A stretch of 64,000 nucleotides of DNA from Streptomyces omiyaensis (GCF_014650895.1 NZ_BMVV01000013.1:63097-127096); one strand, 5' to 3'; numbered from the stretch's first letter, positions 45,608 through 54,742 are shown. Numbers and translations: made by a program. Notes: generated by a model not told the origin, from the letters alone.

Positions 45608-45645
45608 GTGACGCCCGGGGCGGGACCCTCCGCCCCGGGCGTCAC
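45608..45645 (+). terminator. terminator of the carboxylesterase gene
   Basis: A perfect 16-bp stem (GTGACGCCCGGGGCGG and complement) with a 6-nt loop, followed by ACGCTTTTCGCG. Confidence 0.8.
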
Positions 45646-45756
45646 ACGCTTTTCGCGTTCCGTGCATGGAACGCCGCGGGGTCCGCGCCGATGATCGACC
45701 GTGCGCCCCAGCCCGCACCGCACCGGTCCGACCGCCGCGCAGCCGAGGAGTCCCCC

Positions 45757-48009
45757 ATGTCCAGCCGCCGCCGCTTCCTCGCCGGATCCGCCGCCACCGT
45801 CGGTGCCGGCGCCCTCGCCGCGACGGTGGGCGCGGCGGATCCGGCCCCGGCGGCGGCCCCGGCCCCGGGGACGACCCGGGCCGTCCCCGAGGACACCACC
45901 CGCCCGCCGAACCTCGTCGTCGTCCTCGCCGACGACCTCGGCCGGGGCGAACTCGGCGCCTACGGGCAGCGGCTCATCGCCACCCCCCGCATCGACCGGC
46001 TCGCCGCCGAGGGCCTCCGCTTCACCGACGCCTACGCGACCGCAGCCGTCTGCGCCCCGTCCCGCTGCTCGCTCCTCACCGGACTCCACACCGGGCACGC
46101 CACCGTCCGGGCCAACCCGTCCGGCGCCCAGGGCTCCCTCACCGCCACCGACACCACCTTCGCCGAGGTGCTGCGCGCCCGCGGCTACCGCACCGGGCTC
46201 TTCGGCAAGTGGGGCTTCGGTCCCGAGGCCGCCGACCAGCCCAGCCATCCCCACGCCCGCGGCTTCGAGGAGTTCCACGGCTACATCGACCACGGCCACG
46301 CCCACCAGTACCACCCGGCCCGGCTCTGGCGCGACGGCGTCAAGGAGAGCGTCCCCGCCAACGCGGGCGGCGCCAAGGGCGCGTACGCCCCCGAACTGCT
46401 GCTCGGCTCCGCCCTCGACTTCATCGACCGGCACGCCGGGGAGCCCTTCCTCCTCTTCCTCGCCCCCACCGTCCCGCACGCGCCGAGCGACGCCCCCGAC
46501 CACGGCCCCTACGCCTCCCGGCCCTGGACCGCCGCGAACAGGGGCCACGCCGCGCAGGTGACCCTCCTCGACTCCCACGTCGGACGGATCGTCGACCGGC
46601 TCCGCGCCCGCGGACTCGACCGGGACACCGTCCTGATCCTCGCGAGCGACAACGGCCCCCACGAGGAGGGCGGCGTCGACCCCGGCCTCTTCGACGCCAA
46701 CGGCCCCCTGCGCGGCTACAAGCGCAACCTCTACGAGGGCGGCATCCGCGTCCCGCTGATCGCCTGGGGCCCCGGCCGCGTCACGCCCGGCACCTCCGAC
46801 CGGCCCACCCCGCTCACCGACCTCCTCCCCACCCTCGCCGAACTCGGCGGCGCCCCCGCCCCCGCCGACGTCGACGGGCTCTCCGCCGCCCCGCTGCTCA
46901 CCGGCGGCGCCACGCCCGCCGCCCGCCACGACCACCTCTACTGGTACCGCGACGAGCGGGGCGTCACCGGCCGGGCCGACGCCCAGGACGCGGGCCGGGC
47001 GACCTGGCTCGCCGAGGCCCTGCGCAAGGACCGCTGGAAGGCCGTCCGCTTCGCCCCCGTCCGCGACCGCGCCCTCCCCGACGACCAGTGGCAGGTCGAG
47101 CTGTACGACCTCGCCACCGACCCCGGCGAGACGAGCGACGTCGCCGCCCGCCACCCCGCCACCGCCGCCGAACTCGTCGGCCTCATGCGCGCCTCCTGGC
47201 GGGACGCCTTTCCGCGCACCGCCTTCGGGACGGCCGTCACCGCGCCCGAGAGCGTCGTCCCCGGCGAGGCGTTCATCGTCACCGCCGTCCTCGCCAACGG
47301 CTCCGCACGCCCCTGGTCCACCCCCGCCCTCGCCCTGGACGCCCCGGCCGGCTGGACCGTCCGGCCCACCACGGCCACCGGCACGGACCGGCTCGCCGCA
47401 GGCGCCCGGCTCACCGCGAGCTGGCAGGTCACCGCCCCCGCCGGCACCGCGCCCGCCACCCCCGCCCGGTTCACGGGCGTGGGCACCGCGCTCGCCCCCG
47501 GCGGCCCGGTCCGCTACGCCGCGGAGGCGACCGCCACCACCGTCCCGCCGGCCCCGGCCCGGGACGGCTACCTCTCCGACCTGCCCTGGATCAGCGCCGT
47601 CAACGGCTGGGGGCCGGTCGAACGCGACGCCTCCAACGGCAAGAACGCGGCCGGCGACGGCACCCCCATCTCCTTCGGCGGCACCGTCCACGCCAAGGGC
47701 CTCGGCGTCCACGCGTACAGCTCCGTCAGCTACCACCTCGGCGGCGTCGCCGACCGCTTCACCGCGCTCGTCGGCATCGACGACTTCTCGGCCCGCCGGA
47801 GCACCGCCGGCGCCACCCGGGCCACCGTCCACGGCGACGGGCGCGTCCTCGCCGCCACCGGCGTCCTCACGGCCGCCACCGGGCCCGTCCCCCTCGACGT
47901 GGACGTCCGCGGCGTCCGGGTGCTCCGCCTGGAGGTCGCCGACGCCGACGCCAGTACCTCCTTCGACCACACCTCGTGGGCCCTGGCCCGGGTCACGGTC
48001 CTGCCCTGA
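45757..48009 (+). CDS. Tat-exported sulfatase with C-terminal NPCBM-like domain
   Basis: A 750-residue protein from ATG 45757 (GAGGAG 6 nt upstream). The signal SSRRRFLAGSAATVGAGALAA is of the twin-arginine type. The sulfatase domain has LVVVLADDLGRGELGAYG, the formylglycine motif VCAPSRCSLLTG (Cys-99), FGKWGFG and LASDNGPHEEGG. After an Ig-like NEW3-type segment (about 490-600: PGEAFIVTAVLANGS, PAGWTVRPTTA) comes a carbohydrate-binding NPCBM domain of about 145 residues (LSDLPWISAVNGWGPVERDASNG, HAKGLGVHAYSSVSYHLGG). It probably removes sulfate from an external glycan. Tat export of the folded protein would allow cytoplasmic formylglycine formation first. Confidence 0.92.
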   Translation: MSSRRRFLAGSAATVGAGALAATVGAADPAPAAAPAPGTTRAVPEDTTRPPNLVVVLADDLGRGELGAYGQRLIATPRIDRLAAEGLRFTDAYATAAVCAPSRCSLLTGLHTGHATVRANPSGAQGSLTATDTTFAEVLRARGYRTGLFGKWGFGPEAADQPSHPHARGFEEFHGYIDHGHAHQYHPARLWRDGVKESVPANAGGAKGAYAPELLLGSALDFIDRHAGEPFLLFLAPTVPHAPSDAPDHGPYASRPWTAANRGHAAQVTLLDSHVGRIVDRLRARGLDRDTVLILASDNGPHEEGGVDPGLFDANGPLRGYKRNLYEGGIRVPLIAWGPGRVTPGTSDRPTPLTDLLPTLAELGGAPAPADVDGLSAAPLLTGGATPAARHDHLYWYRDERGVTGRADAQDAGRATWLAEALRKDRWKAVRFAPVRDRALPDDQWQVELYDLATDPGETSDVAARHPATAAELVGLMRASWRDAFPRTAFGTAVTAPESVVPGEAFIVTAVLANGSARPWSTPALALDAPAGWTVRPTTATGTDRLAAGARLTASWQVTAPAGTAPATPARFTGVGTALAPGGPVRYAAEATATTVPPAPARDGYLSDLPWISAVNGWGPVERDASNGKNAAGDGTPISFGGTVHAKGLGVHAYSSVSYHLGGVADRFTALVGIDDFSARRSTAGATRATVHGDGRVLAATGVLTAATGPVPLDVDVRGVRVLRLEVADADASTSFDHTSWALARVTVLP

Positions 48010-48016
48010 CGGCCCC

Positions 48017-48044
48017 GGGCCGCCGGAAGCCCGTCCGGCGGCCC
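48017..48044. terminator. bidirectional terminator, sulfatase / OsmC
   Basis: A perfect 11-bp stem (GGGCCGCCGGA / TCCGGCGGCCC) with a 6-nt loop lies between convergent stops. Confidence 0.7.
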
Positions 48045-48051
48045 GCCCCCC

Positions 48052-48489
48052 TCAGCCCTCGAAGCCGACCGTCCCGTCCGGCAGGACCGCCTCGACGCGC
48101 GCCCCGTGCTCGACGGTGCGGCTGACCGTGCAGAACTTCTCGTGGGTCAGCCGCACCCCGCGCGCGAACACCTCCGCGGCCTTCGGGTTGGAGTCCGGCA
48201 GGTCGAACTCGTAGCTCACCCGGACCCGGCCGATCCGCCCGTCGTCCTCGGGACCCGACACCGACTCGACCACGATCCGCAGACCGTCGTGCTCCACCGC
48301 CCGGGCCGTCCGGTCGATCACCAGCCCCCCACAGCCGCCCATCGCCGCGAGCAGCAGCTCCACCGGCGTGAACGACGGCTGCGCGCCGTCGTCGTCGGCC
48401 GCGGCCATCGGCACCTCCGCCCCCCGGTCGTTGCGGGCGGTCCACCGCCGGTACCCGGTGCGGACGGTCTCGACGCGATAGTCGGCCAT
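48052..48489 (-). CDS. OsmC-family protein
   Basis: A 145-residue protein behind GAGGAGCG. The OsmC/YhfA fold carries the two reactive cysteines in LLAAMGGCGGLVIDR and HEKFCTVSRTVEHGA. Family members reduce organic hydroperoxides with a thiol. The spacing resembles the YhfA branch, whose substrate is less clear. It follows the two-component genes at 130 bp but reads away from them. Confidence 0.85.
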   Translation of the reverse strand: MADYRVETVRTGYRRWTARNDRGAEVPMAAADDDGAQPSFTPVELLLAAMGGCGGLVIDRTARAVEHDGLRIVVESVSGPEDDGRIGRVRVSYEFDLPDSNPKAAEVFARGVRLTHEKFCTVSRTVEHGARVEAVLPDGTVGFEG

Positions 48490-48620
48490 AGGGAACGCTC
48501 CTCAGCTGCGTGCGGTCGTGTGCCCCCGTACGCTACGGCTCCGGCCCCGGCCCCCCCACCCGACGGGCCGCCCGCCTCCCGTACGGCCGCCGGCTCCCCG
48601 TCCGGTCCCGGTGCCCGGGC

Positions 48621-49283
48621 TCAGGAACCGTTCGGGGTGACCAGGCCGGACTCGTAGGCCAGCACGACGAGTTGGGCCCGGTCCCGGACGGCCAGCTTGG
48701 TCATGGCGCGGTTGACGTGGGTCTTCGCGGTCAGCGGACTGATCACCATCCGCGCGGCGATCTCGTCGTTGGACAGGCCCCGGGCCACCAGCACCACCGC
48801 CTCGCGCTCCCGGCCGGTCAGCTCCGCCGGTCCCGGCCCGGTGACGGGGGGCCGCGGCTGGGCCAGACAGCGGTGGATCAGCCTGCGGGTGACCGAGGGC
48901 GCGAGGAGCGCGTCGCCGCGCGCGGCGACCCGCACGGCGTGCAGGAAGTCCTCCGGCAGGACGTCCTTGACCAGGAAGCCGGCGGCCCCGGCGCGGAGCG
49001 CGTCGAGGACGTACTCGTCCATGCCGTAGTTGGTGAGGATGACGACGTGCACCCCGGCCAGCTCCGGGTCGGCGGCGATCCGCCGGGTGGTCTCGATCCC
49101 GTCGACCACCGGCATCCGGACGTCGACCAGCGCCACGTCCGGCCGATGGACGCGGGCCAGTGCCAGGGCCTCCCGGCCGTCGCCGGCCTCGGCCACCACC
49201 TCGATGTCGTCCTCCAGGTCCAGCAGGGCGCGGAACCCGCTGCGGATGAGCGGCTGGTCGTCGACGAGCAGGACACGGATCAC
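48621..49283 (-). CDS. NarL/LuxR-type response regulator
   Basis: A 220-residue regulator. The receiver domain has VLLVDDQPLIRSGF, the phosphoacceptor Asp in DVALVDVRMPVVDG and the Lys in GFLVKDVLPEDF. The LuxR HTH (LTGREREAVVLVARGLSNDEIAARMVISPLTAKTHVNRAMTKLAV) is intact. The GTG start overlaps the kinase stop (GTGA), so the pair is translated together. Its targets may include the palindromic region at 50463-50498. Confidence 0.93.
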   Translation of the reverse strand: MIRVLLVDDQPLIRSGFRALLDLEDDIEVVAEAGDGREALALARVHRPDVALVDVRMPVVDGIETTRRIAADPELAGVHVVILTNYGMDEYVLDALRAGAAGFLVKDVLPEDFLHAVRVAARGDALLAPSVTRRLIHRCLAQPRPPVTGPGPAELTGREREAVVLVARGLSNDEIAARMVISPLTAKTHVNRAMTKLAVRDRAQLVVLAYESGLVTPNGS

Positions 49284-50404
49284 GGGGTGCGCTCCACGGG
49301 GAGTTCGGCGCGGACGGAGAAGCCGCCGCCGTCGCGCGGGCCGACGGCGAGCCGGCCCCCGAGGGCGGTGACGCGCTCGCGCATGCCGAGCAGCCCCAGA
49401 CCGGCCACCGGCGCGGCGGCCGGCGCCGCCCGCCCGTCGTCGTCCACCCGGACCGCCAGGAGCTCCGGTCCGCGGTCGATCCGGACGGTGGCCGCGGTCG
49501 CCCCGGAGTGCCGGGCGACGTTCGTCAGCGATTCCTGCACGATCCGGTACACCGTCCGGTCCACCGCGGCCGGCACGTCCGTCCCGCGGCCCTCGACGGT
49601 CAGTGTCGCGTCCACGCCCAACGACCTCATTCGGGAGACGAGTTCGGGCACGTCGGCGAGACCCCGCGGAGGAGCCGTGTCGTCGTCGCGGAGCGCCTCC
49701 AGCGTGGCCCGCAGCTCGCGGCTCGCCTCGCGCCCCGCCTCCTGGATGGCGAGCAGCGCGGCCGGCACCTCCTCGCCGCGGCGACGGGCCACATGGACGG
49801 CGACCTCGGCCTGGACCTTCACCACCGAGATCTGGTGGGTGAGGGAGTCGTGCAACTCCCTGGCGATGCGCAGTCGTTCCTCGTCGGCGCGGCGGCGGGC
49901 CACCTCCTCGCGGGTCCGCTCGGCCTCGTCCGCCCGTCGCTCGGCCTGTCGCAGGGCCTCGCCGGCGGCGGCGGCCGCGACCAGCCAGGCGATCTCCAGC
50001 GCGCCCCGCGCCCGCGCGAACGCCTCACCCGTGTCGTGCGGCCCCGACAGCAGGGCCGCCACCGGCAGCGCCGCCAGCATGAGCACGCTGACCACCGCCG
50101 TGACCGTCCGGTGCCCGGCACGGACGGCCGCGTACACGGCGAACAGGTAGGCCACGACCGGCACGTCGAGCCCGGCCGCCTGGTGGCCGATCGCGCACGC
50201 CCCCGTGACGGCGAGGACCGCGCGGGGCACCCGGCGCCGTACGACCAGGGCCAGCCCGCCCGCCGCGAGCAGCCCGTACGCGAGGACCGCGAGGCCCGTC
50301 TCCGGGCGGGACCCCGCCGCCGTGATCAACAGGGCCGCCGTCACGCCCAGGGCTATGGCCCCGTCCGCGTACCGCTGCCGGACACCCGCCCGCGCTTCCG
50401 TCAT
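49280..50404 (-). CDS. membrane sensor histidine kinase (NarX/DesK type)
   Basis: A 374-residue kinase. About four or five helices in residues 15-150 have almost no extracytoplasmic loop, so the signal may be sensed in the membrane. HisKA_3 follows with the phospho-His in RIARELHDSLTHQISV, then a HATPase domain (YRIVQESLTNVARHSGATAATVRI, AVRVDDDGRAAP, GLGLLGMRERV). It phosphorylates the regulator encoded downstream. The helix-loop region before the His forms a coiled coil (AERRADEAERTREEVARRRADEERL). Confidence 0.93.
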   Translation of the reverse strand: MTEARAGVRQRYADGAIALGVTAALLITAAGSRPETGLAVLAYGLLAAGGLALVVRRRVPRAVLAVTGACAIGHQAAGLDVPVVAYLFAVYAAVRAGHRTVTAVVSVLMLAALPVAALLSGPHDTGEAFARARGALEIAWLVAAAAAGEALRQAERRADEAERTREEVARRRADEERLRIARELHDSLTHQISVVKVQAEVAVHVARRRGEEVPAALLAIQEAGREASRELRATLEALRDDDTAPPRGLADVPELVSRMRSLGVDATLTVEGRGTDVPAAVDRTVYRIVQESLTNVARHSGATAATVRIDRGPELLAVRVDDDGRAAPAAAPVAGLGLLGMRERVTALGGRLAVGPRDGGGFSVRAELPVERTP

Positions 50405-50462
50405 GAGCGCACCCTAACCGGGGCGCCGCGCACGGGAGTCGGTCCCGGGGACGAGCCTCCGC

Positions 50463-50498
50463 CTACCACGAACGCGGTAGACGGACGCCCGCTACCGC
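50463..50498. promoter_or_regulatory. CTACC/GGTAG palindromic arms upstream of the two-component operon
   Basis: Three arms occur: CTACC (50463-50467), GCGGTAG (50474-50480) and CTACCGC (50492-50498). The last two are perfect 7-bp complements. It lies 60-95 bp upstream of the kinase start and about 200 bp before the divergent DUF6223-like gene, a plausible response-regulator site. Confidence 0.45.
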
Positions 50499-50635
50499 CG
50501 GTGCGGCAGGAGAGGTGTCCACGCGGGGCGGACGACGTCGGGCGGGGCGGCGGAGATGCTCGGAGCAGCGGTGGGACGCACCCGCCCCACCGCCCCGGAC
50601 CGGTTCGCACCGGAGCCCGCGGGATCCCCCGCGGG

Positions 50636-50665
50636 TCACCGCACATCACCGCACATCACCGCATC
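50636..50665 (+). repeat. three 10-bp direct repeats (TCACCGCACA)
   Basis: TCACCGCACA occurs twice and TCACCGCATC once without a gap, ending 25 bp before the membrane-protein start. The 10-bp period is one helical turn. Confidence 0.6.
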
Positions 50666-50690
50666 TCGCCGTACGAAGAGGAGCCCGCCC

Positions 50691-51116
50691 ATGTCCGTCC
50701 GTCGTCTGCTCTCCGCCGGAACGGCCGCCCTGCTCGGTGGCCTCGCCCTCGCCGTGCCGGCCTCCGCCTCAGCCCCGGCCTCCTCGCTGGCCGCGTCCGT
50801 CACCACCGTCGGCGCCGGCAGGATCGGCGCCTCCACGGGTGCGGTGCTCGGGCTCGTCGGCCTGCTCGTGGCCTGGCGGGCGCTGTCCCGGCCCGACGGC
50901 CGTCTCGGGACCGCGACCGGGTCGCTCGGTCCGCTGCTGGCCGTCGCCGCGGGGACGGCGGCCCTCGCCCTCGGCGCCCTGGTCGCGGCCACCGCGGCGG
51001 GCGGCCTCGGCACCGGCAACGGCCTGGGCGGCGCCTACGTGGCCCTGCTCGTCGGCCTCGCCGCGACGGTGCTGGGCGGGCGGGCCCTCGCCCGCTCCCG
51101 CCGCCGCGCCGGCTGA
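50691..51116 (+). CDS. small membrane protein (DUF6223-like)
   Basis: A 141-residue protein behind GAAGAGGAG. A cleavable signal or first helix (MSVRRLLSAGTAALLGGLALAVPASASA) precedes three further helices (GAVLGLVGLLVAWRAL, GPLLAVAAGTAALALGALVAA, AYVALLVGLAATVLGGRAL). It is divergent from the histidine kinase gene and a likely target of that system; function unknown. Confidence 0.8.
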   Translation: MSVRRLLSAGTAALLGGLALAVPASASAPASSLAASVTTVGAGRIGASTGAVLGLVGLLVAWRALSRPDGRLGTATGSLGPLLAVAAGTAALALGALVAATAAGGLGTGNGLGGAYVALLVGLAATVLGGRALARSRRRAG

Positions 51117-51253
51117 CCGGCCCGCCGGTCTCCGCCCGCCGACCCCGCCCACCGGCACCGGGCCCGGTCGCCCGCCCCGAAGTGAGTACCCCGCCTCCGC
51201 GGCTGAGTACGCCGGCGGATCCGCCGGGGGCGTCCGGCGGCTGGAATGGACCC

Positions 51254-51625
51254 ATGAGCTTCCGCACCCCGCGCCGCCGCCCCCGGCCCCTCCGCCACGT
51301 CTCGGCGACCGGCACCGCCCTCGTGGTGGCGCTCGGGCCGGTCGTGGTGGGCGCGCTGCTCGCCCGCTCGGTCGGGGGCGACCCGATGGTCTCCGTGAAC
51401 GCGCTCATCGCCGGCGGCGGACAGCGCGCCCGGGTCTCCCGGGACCACCTCCGCTCCTGCCGGGGCCGGATGACCGCCGGCGGGGCGCGGGCCGTCCGCG
51501 GCCTGCGCCCCGGGAGAGGCCTGCGCCCCGGGAGGGACCCGCGCCCCGTCACCGCCCCGGCCGCCGGGGCCGCTCCGCGCGTCCTCCTGGCGAAAACCGG
51601 CAGACCTGACCGAAACCGCCCCTGA
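51254..51625 (+). CDS. possible small membrane protein, doubtful
   Basis: An ATG-initiated frame of 123 residues with strong GC3 bias over its first 75 codons and one hydrophobic segment (TGTALVVALGPVVVGALLARSVGG). The end is Arg/Pro/Gly-rich with an in-frame 18-bp tandem repeat (GLRPGR twice), and no ribosome site is obvious. It could be a short real protein or chance. The rest of 51117-51754 holds nothing I can name. Confidence 0.35.
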   Translation: MSFRTPRRRPRPLRHVSATGTALVVALGPVVVGALLARSVGGDPMVSVNALIAGGGQRARVSRDHLRSCRGRMTAGGARAVRGLRPGRGLRPGRDPRPVTAPAAGAAPRVLLAKTGRPDRNRP

Positions 51626-51754
51626 CCAGCGTGGTCCCCGGCCGGTTTCCTCGTCGAAGCGGTCCCGGCGCGCCCTCGGATGCGGGATGATCACCCCCGC
51701 ACCCGAGAAGGGCCGGACTCCGGGCCGGTACGGCAGCGTCGAAAGGCACCCCTC

Positions 51755-54118
51755 ATGTCCAGGCGCCATCCCGCGCGCGCGAACGAACCGCGCGCGAACG
51801 AACAGAGTCCCCCGCCCGCCGACGCGCCCGGCATCGGGCGCCGGCGGTTCCTCGGGTACGTCCTCGCGGCGCCCACGCTCACCGTCGCCGCGCAGGTGGG
51901 TGCCGAGGCGATCGCCCCGGCGACCGCCGGGGCCGTCGTGCCCTCGCTGCCCGGACCGGCCGAACTCCTCGACCTCAACGACCTGCTGACCACGGCCGCG
52001 CTGCCGACCAGCCATCTCGTCACCATCCGGCTCGACGCCGACGGCACCGCCCACTTCGCCCTGCCGCGCGCCGAGGTCGGCCAGGGCGTCACCACCTCCT
52101 CCGCCATGCTCATCGCGGAGGAGCTGGACCTGCCGCTGGAGAAGGTGCGGGTCACCCTCGCCGACGCCCGCCCCGAACTGCTCTTCAACCAGCTCACCGG
52201 CGGATCCAACACCACCGTCTCCACCTACACCCCGATCCGGGTCGCGGCCGCCGTCGCCCGGGGGCGGCTGCTGCACGCCGCCTCCCTCGTGCTCGGCGAG
52301 GCCGTCTCCACCCTCACCACCAAGGCCGGCACGGTCCTCTCCCCGGCCGGTGCCGTCCTCGGCTACGGCGAACTCGCCGCCCGGGCCGCCGCCGTGGCCG
52401 ACGCCGCCGTCCCCGTCACGCTCAAGGACCGCGAGGACTTCCGGGTCATCGGGACCGCGCGCCGCCGCCTCGACGCGCTCGACGCCGTCACCGGCCGCAA
52501 GAAGTTCGCCATGGACCTCCAGCCGGCGGGTGCCCTGCCCGCCATGGTCTGCCGCCCGCCCACCCTCAACGGCACCGTCCGCTCCGTCGCCAACCTCGAC
52601 GCGGTCCGGGCCATGCCGGGCGTCACCGACGTCGTCACCATCGCCTCCGGCGTCGCCGTCCGCGCCCGGACCTTCGGCCAGTGCGTCGACGCGGTCCGCG
52701 CCCTCGACGTCGACTGGGGCCCCGGCACCGCCGAGGACGCCACCGACGCCACCGTCCTCGCCGAGCTGCGCCGGGCCGAACTCCCGCTCGTCGTACCGCC
52801 GCTGCCGCTGCTCACCAAGGCCGTCGACGCCCGCTTCACCTTCCACTTCGCGAGCAACAGCGCCCTGGAGACCAACTGCGCCATCGCGGACGTCCGTCCG
52901 GACTCGGCCGAGATCTGGGGCTCCCTCAAGGCCCCGATCGTCGCCCAGGAGCAGCTCGCGCTCCGGCTCGGCCTGCCGGTCTCCGCGGTGAGGGTCCACG
53001 TCACCGAGGGCGGCGGCTCCTTCGGCCGGAAGCTCTTCCACGACGCGGCCCACGAGGCCGCGGAGATCTCGCAGAAGCTCGGCAAGCCGGTGAAGCTGAT
53101 GTGGCACCGCACCGACGACTTCCGGCAGGGGCGTACCCACCCCATGGCGACCTCGCGGGTCCGCGCCACCTACTCGCTCGGCGAGGTCCTGACGTACGAG
53201 CAGCGGCACACCTCGGTCGCCACCGACTTCGGGCACGGCATCGGGGAGGTGCTGACGGCGGAGGCGGCCCGGCTGCCGGTCGCCGACGCCGCCTTCTCCC
53301 AGACGATGTTCCAGCTGACCCAGATCAGCCCCTACCACCTCGGCGTCACCACCCAGCTCCTCGCGGAGACCGACAAGGGCTACAACACCGGCTCGATGCG
53401 GAACATCTACTCGCCCGACGTGCGCACCGCCCAGGAGCTGGTCCTCGACGAACTGGCCCGCCGCCTGGGCGAGGACGCCTACGGGCTGCGCCGCCGCCTG
53501 ATGAAGGAGGCGCGGGCCCGCGCGGTCCTCGACGAGGTCGCCCGGCGCGGGCGGTGGGGCCGGCCCATGGAGCCCGGCACCGGGCAGGGGATCGCCGTGC
53601 ACCCCGAGTACCACTCGTACGTGGCGGTGCTCGCCGAGATCGACTGCCGGCCCGCGACCACCGGGCGGACGGTCCCGAACGCGTACACCGGCCCCCGGGT
53701 CACCAAGGTGGTCTGCGCCGTCGACGTCGGCCTCGCGGTCAATCCGCGCGGTCTGGAGGCGCAGATGATGGGCGGGATCTCCGACGGCATCGCGCTCGCC
53801 CTCACCTCCGGACTGCACCTGAAGGACGGCGCCTTCCTGGAGTCCAGCTGGGACAACTACTACTACACCCGGCAGTGGAACACCCCGCCCGAGCTGGAGA
53901 TCGTCGTCATGCCGCCGACCGGGGACGAGCCCGGCGGCGCGGGCGAGCTGGCCGTGGCGGCGGCGATGGCGGCCGTCGCCGGCGCCTACGGGCGGGCGAC
54001 CGGCACGATGCCGACGGTCTTCCCCGTCAACCACCACGCCCCGCTCGCCTTCACGCCCGCGCCGGCCGTCCCGCCGGTCCCCGCCTCCCCGACCGACGGC
54101 CGCGACCGCGTCCTCTAG
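51755..54118 (+). CDS. Tat-exported molybdopterin-binding subunit, xanthine dehydrogenase family (IorB/CoxL-like)
   Basis: A 787-residue protein. The Tat signal IGRRRFLGYVLAAPTLTVAA lies near residues 27-46. Domains repeat the layout of isoquinoline 1-oxidoreductase beta subunits: FALPRAEVGQGVTTSSAMLIAEELD, VTEGGGSFGRKLFHDAAHEAAEIS, and the C-terminal GGAGELAVAAAMAAV with the catalytic Glu. It should hydroxylate an aldehyde or N-heterocycle in the cell envelope. The Fe-S subunit follows 15 bp downstream. No FAD-binding subunit or cytochrome gene is near, so its electron acceptor is unclear. Confidence 0.9.
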   Translation: MSRRHPARANEPRANEQSPPPADAPGIGRRRFLGYVLAAPTLTVAAQVGAEAIAPATAGAVVPSLPGPAELLDLNDLLTTAALPTSHLVTIRLDADGTAHFALPRAEVGQGVTTSSAMLIAEELDLPLEKVRVTLADARPELLFNQLTGGSNTTVSTYTPIRVAAAVARGRLLHAASLVLGEAVSTLTTKAGTVLSPAGAVLGYGELAARAAAVADAAVPVTLKDREDFRVIGTARRRLDALDAVTGRKKFAMDLQPAGALPAMVCRPPTLNGTVRSVANLDAVRAMPGVTDVVTIASGVAVRARTFGQCVDAVRALDVDWGPGTAEDATDATVLAELRRAELPLVVPPLPLLTKAVDARFTFHFASNSALETNCAIADVRPDSAEIWGSLKAPIVAQEQLALRLGLPVSAVRVHVTEGGGSFGRKLFHDAAHEAAEISQKLGKPVKLMWHRTDDFRQGRTHPMATSRVRATYSLGEVLTYEQRHTSVATDFGHGIGEVLTAEAARLPVADAAFSQTMFQLTQISPYHLGVTTQLLAETDKGYNTGSMRNIYSPDVRTAQELVLDELARRLGEDAYGLRRRLMKEARARAVLDEVARRGRWGRPMEPGTGQGIAVHPEYHSYVAVLAEIDCRPATTGRTVPNAYTGPRVTKVVCAVDVGLAVNPRGLEAQMMGGISDGIALALTSGLHLKDGAFLESSWDNYYYTRQWNTPPELEIVVMPPTGDEPGGAGELAVAAAMAAVAGAYGRATGTMPTVFPVNHHAPLAFTPAPAVPPVPASPTDGRDRVL

Positions 54119-54133
54119 CTCCCCGGAGTCCCC

Positions 54134-54613
54134 GTGCCCCAGCACACCTTCATCCTCAACGGCCGGGCCGTCACCGCCGAGGTCGAGTCCGACGTCCGGC
54201 TCCTGTGGGTCCTCAGGGACGTCCTCGGCGTCACCGGCCCCAAGTACGGCTGCGGGGTCGGCGTCTGCCGGGCCTGTACGAGCCACCTCAACGGCGAGGC
54301 GTTCACGCCCTGCGCCGTGCCCGTCGGCGAGCTCGCCGCGGAGGACGAGGTCACCACCATCGAGGGCCTGCCCGACACCGTCGGCGCCGAGCTCCACCCG
54401 ATGCAGGAGGCCTGGCTCGACCTCGACGTGGCCCAGTGCGGCTTCTGCCAGCCCGGGCAGATCATGGCGGCCGTCGACGCGGTCCGCCGGGCCCGGGCCG
54501 CGGGCCGCGAGGTCACCGAGGCCGACCTCGACGAGCTCCGCAACATCTGCCGCTGCGGCACCTACCACCGCATCCGCCGGGCGGTCCTCGAAGGCGCCCG
54601 CCGCATGGCCTGA
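54134..54613 (+). CDS. [2Fe-2S] subunit of the molybdenum hydroxylase
   Basis: A 159-residue protein from GTG 54134. The N-terminal plant-type cluster is KYGCGVGVCRACTSHLNG...TPC; the C-terminal helical cluster is QCGFCQPGQIM...RNICRCGTYHRIRRA. This is the alpha (small) subunit that passes electrons from the molybdenum site. It lacks a Tat signal, so it would be carried out with the large subunit. Ends before a perfect 21-bp terminator stem. Confidence 0.93.
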   Translation: MPQHTFILNGRAVTAEVESDVRLLWVLRDVLGVTGPKYGCGVGVCRACTSHLNGEAFTPCAVPVGELAAEDEVTTIEGLPDTVGAELHPMQEAWLDLDVAQCGFCQPGQIMAAVDAVRRARAAGREVTEADLDELRNICRCGTYHRIRRAVLEGARRMA

Positions 54614-54691
54614 CGGAGTCCGGGGCGGTCCGGGCGGGAGGCGGCGCCGGGGGCCGCTCCGGTGGGTCCCGGCGCCGCCCGTGCCCGGAGC

Positions 54692-54735
54692 GTGCCGAAG
54701 GCCCCCGCCGCGGTCGCGGCGGGGGCCTTCGGCAC
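54692..54735. terminator. strong bidirectional terminator
   Basis: A 44-nt perfect inverted repeat with 21-bp arms (starting GTGCCGAAGGCCCCCGCC) and a 2-nt centre lies between the Fe-S subunit (+) and a minus-strand gene that ends at 54743. Confidence 0.85.
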
Positions 54736-54742
54736 GGGTGGC

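Noticed and set aside
43990..48009. A 1339-codon frame suggesting a giant fusion with the second sulfatase
   Set aside because: The portion before 45757 is a shadow of the carboxylesterase and crosses a strong terminator. The Tat signal and GAGGAG site mark the true start.
50515..51609. A 364-codon plus-strand frame over the DUF6223-like gene
   Set aside because: It reads Pro/Arg/Ser-rich nonsense; the alternative frame from 50691 gives a clean signal and membrane helices.
51035..54568. An 1177-codon minus-strand frame opposite the molybdenum hydroxylase genes
   Set aside because: It is a GC-rich shadow; the plus strand has complete Fe-S and molybdopterin motifs.
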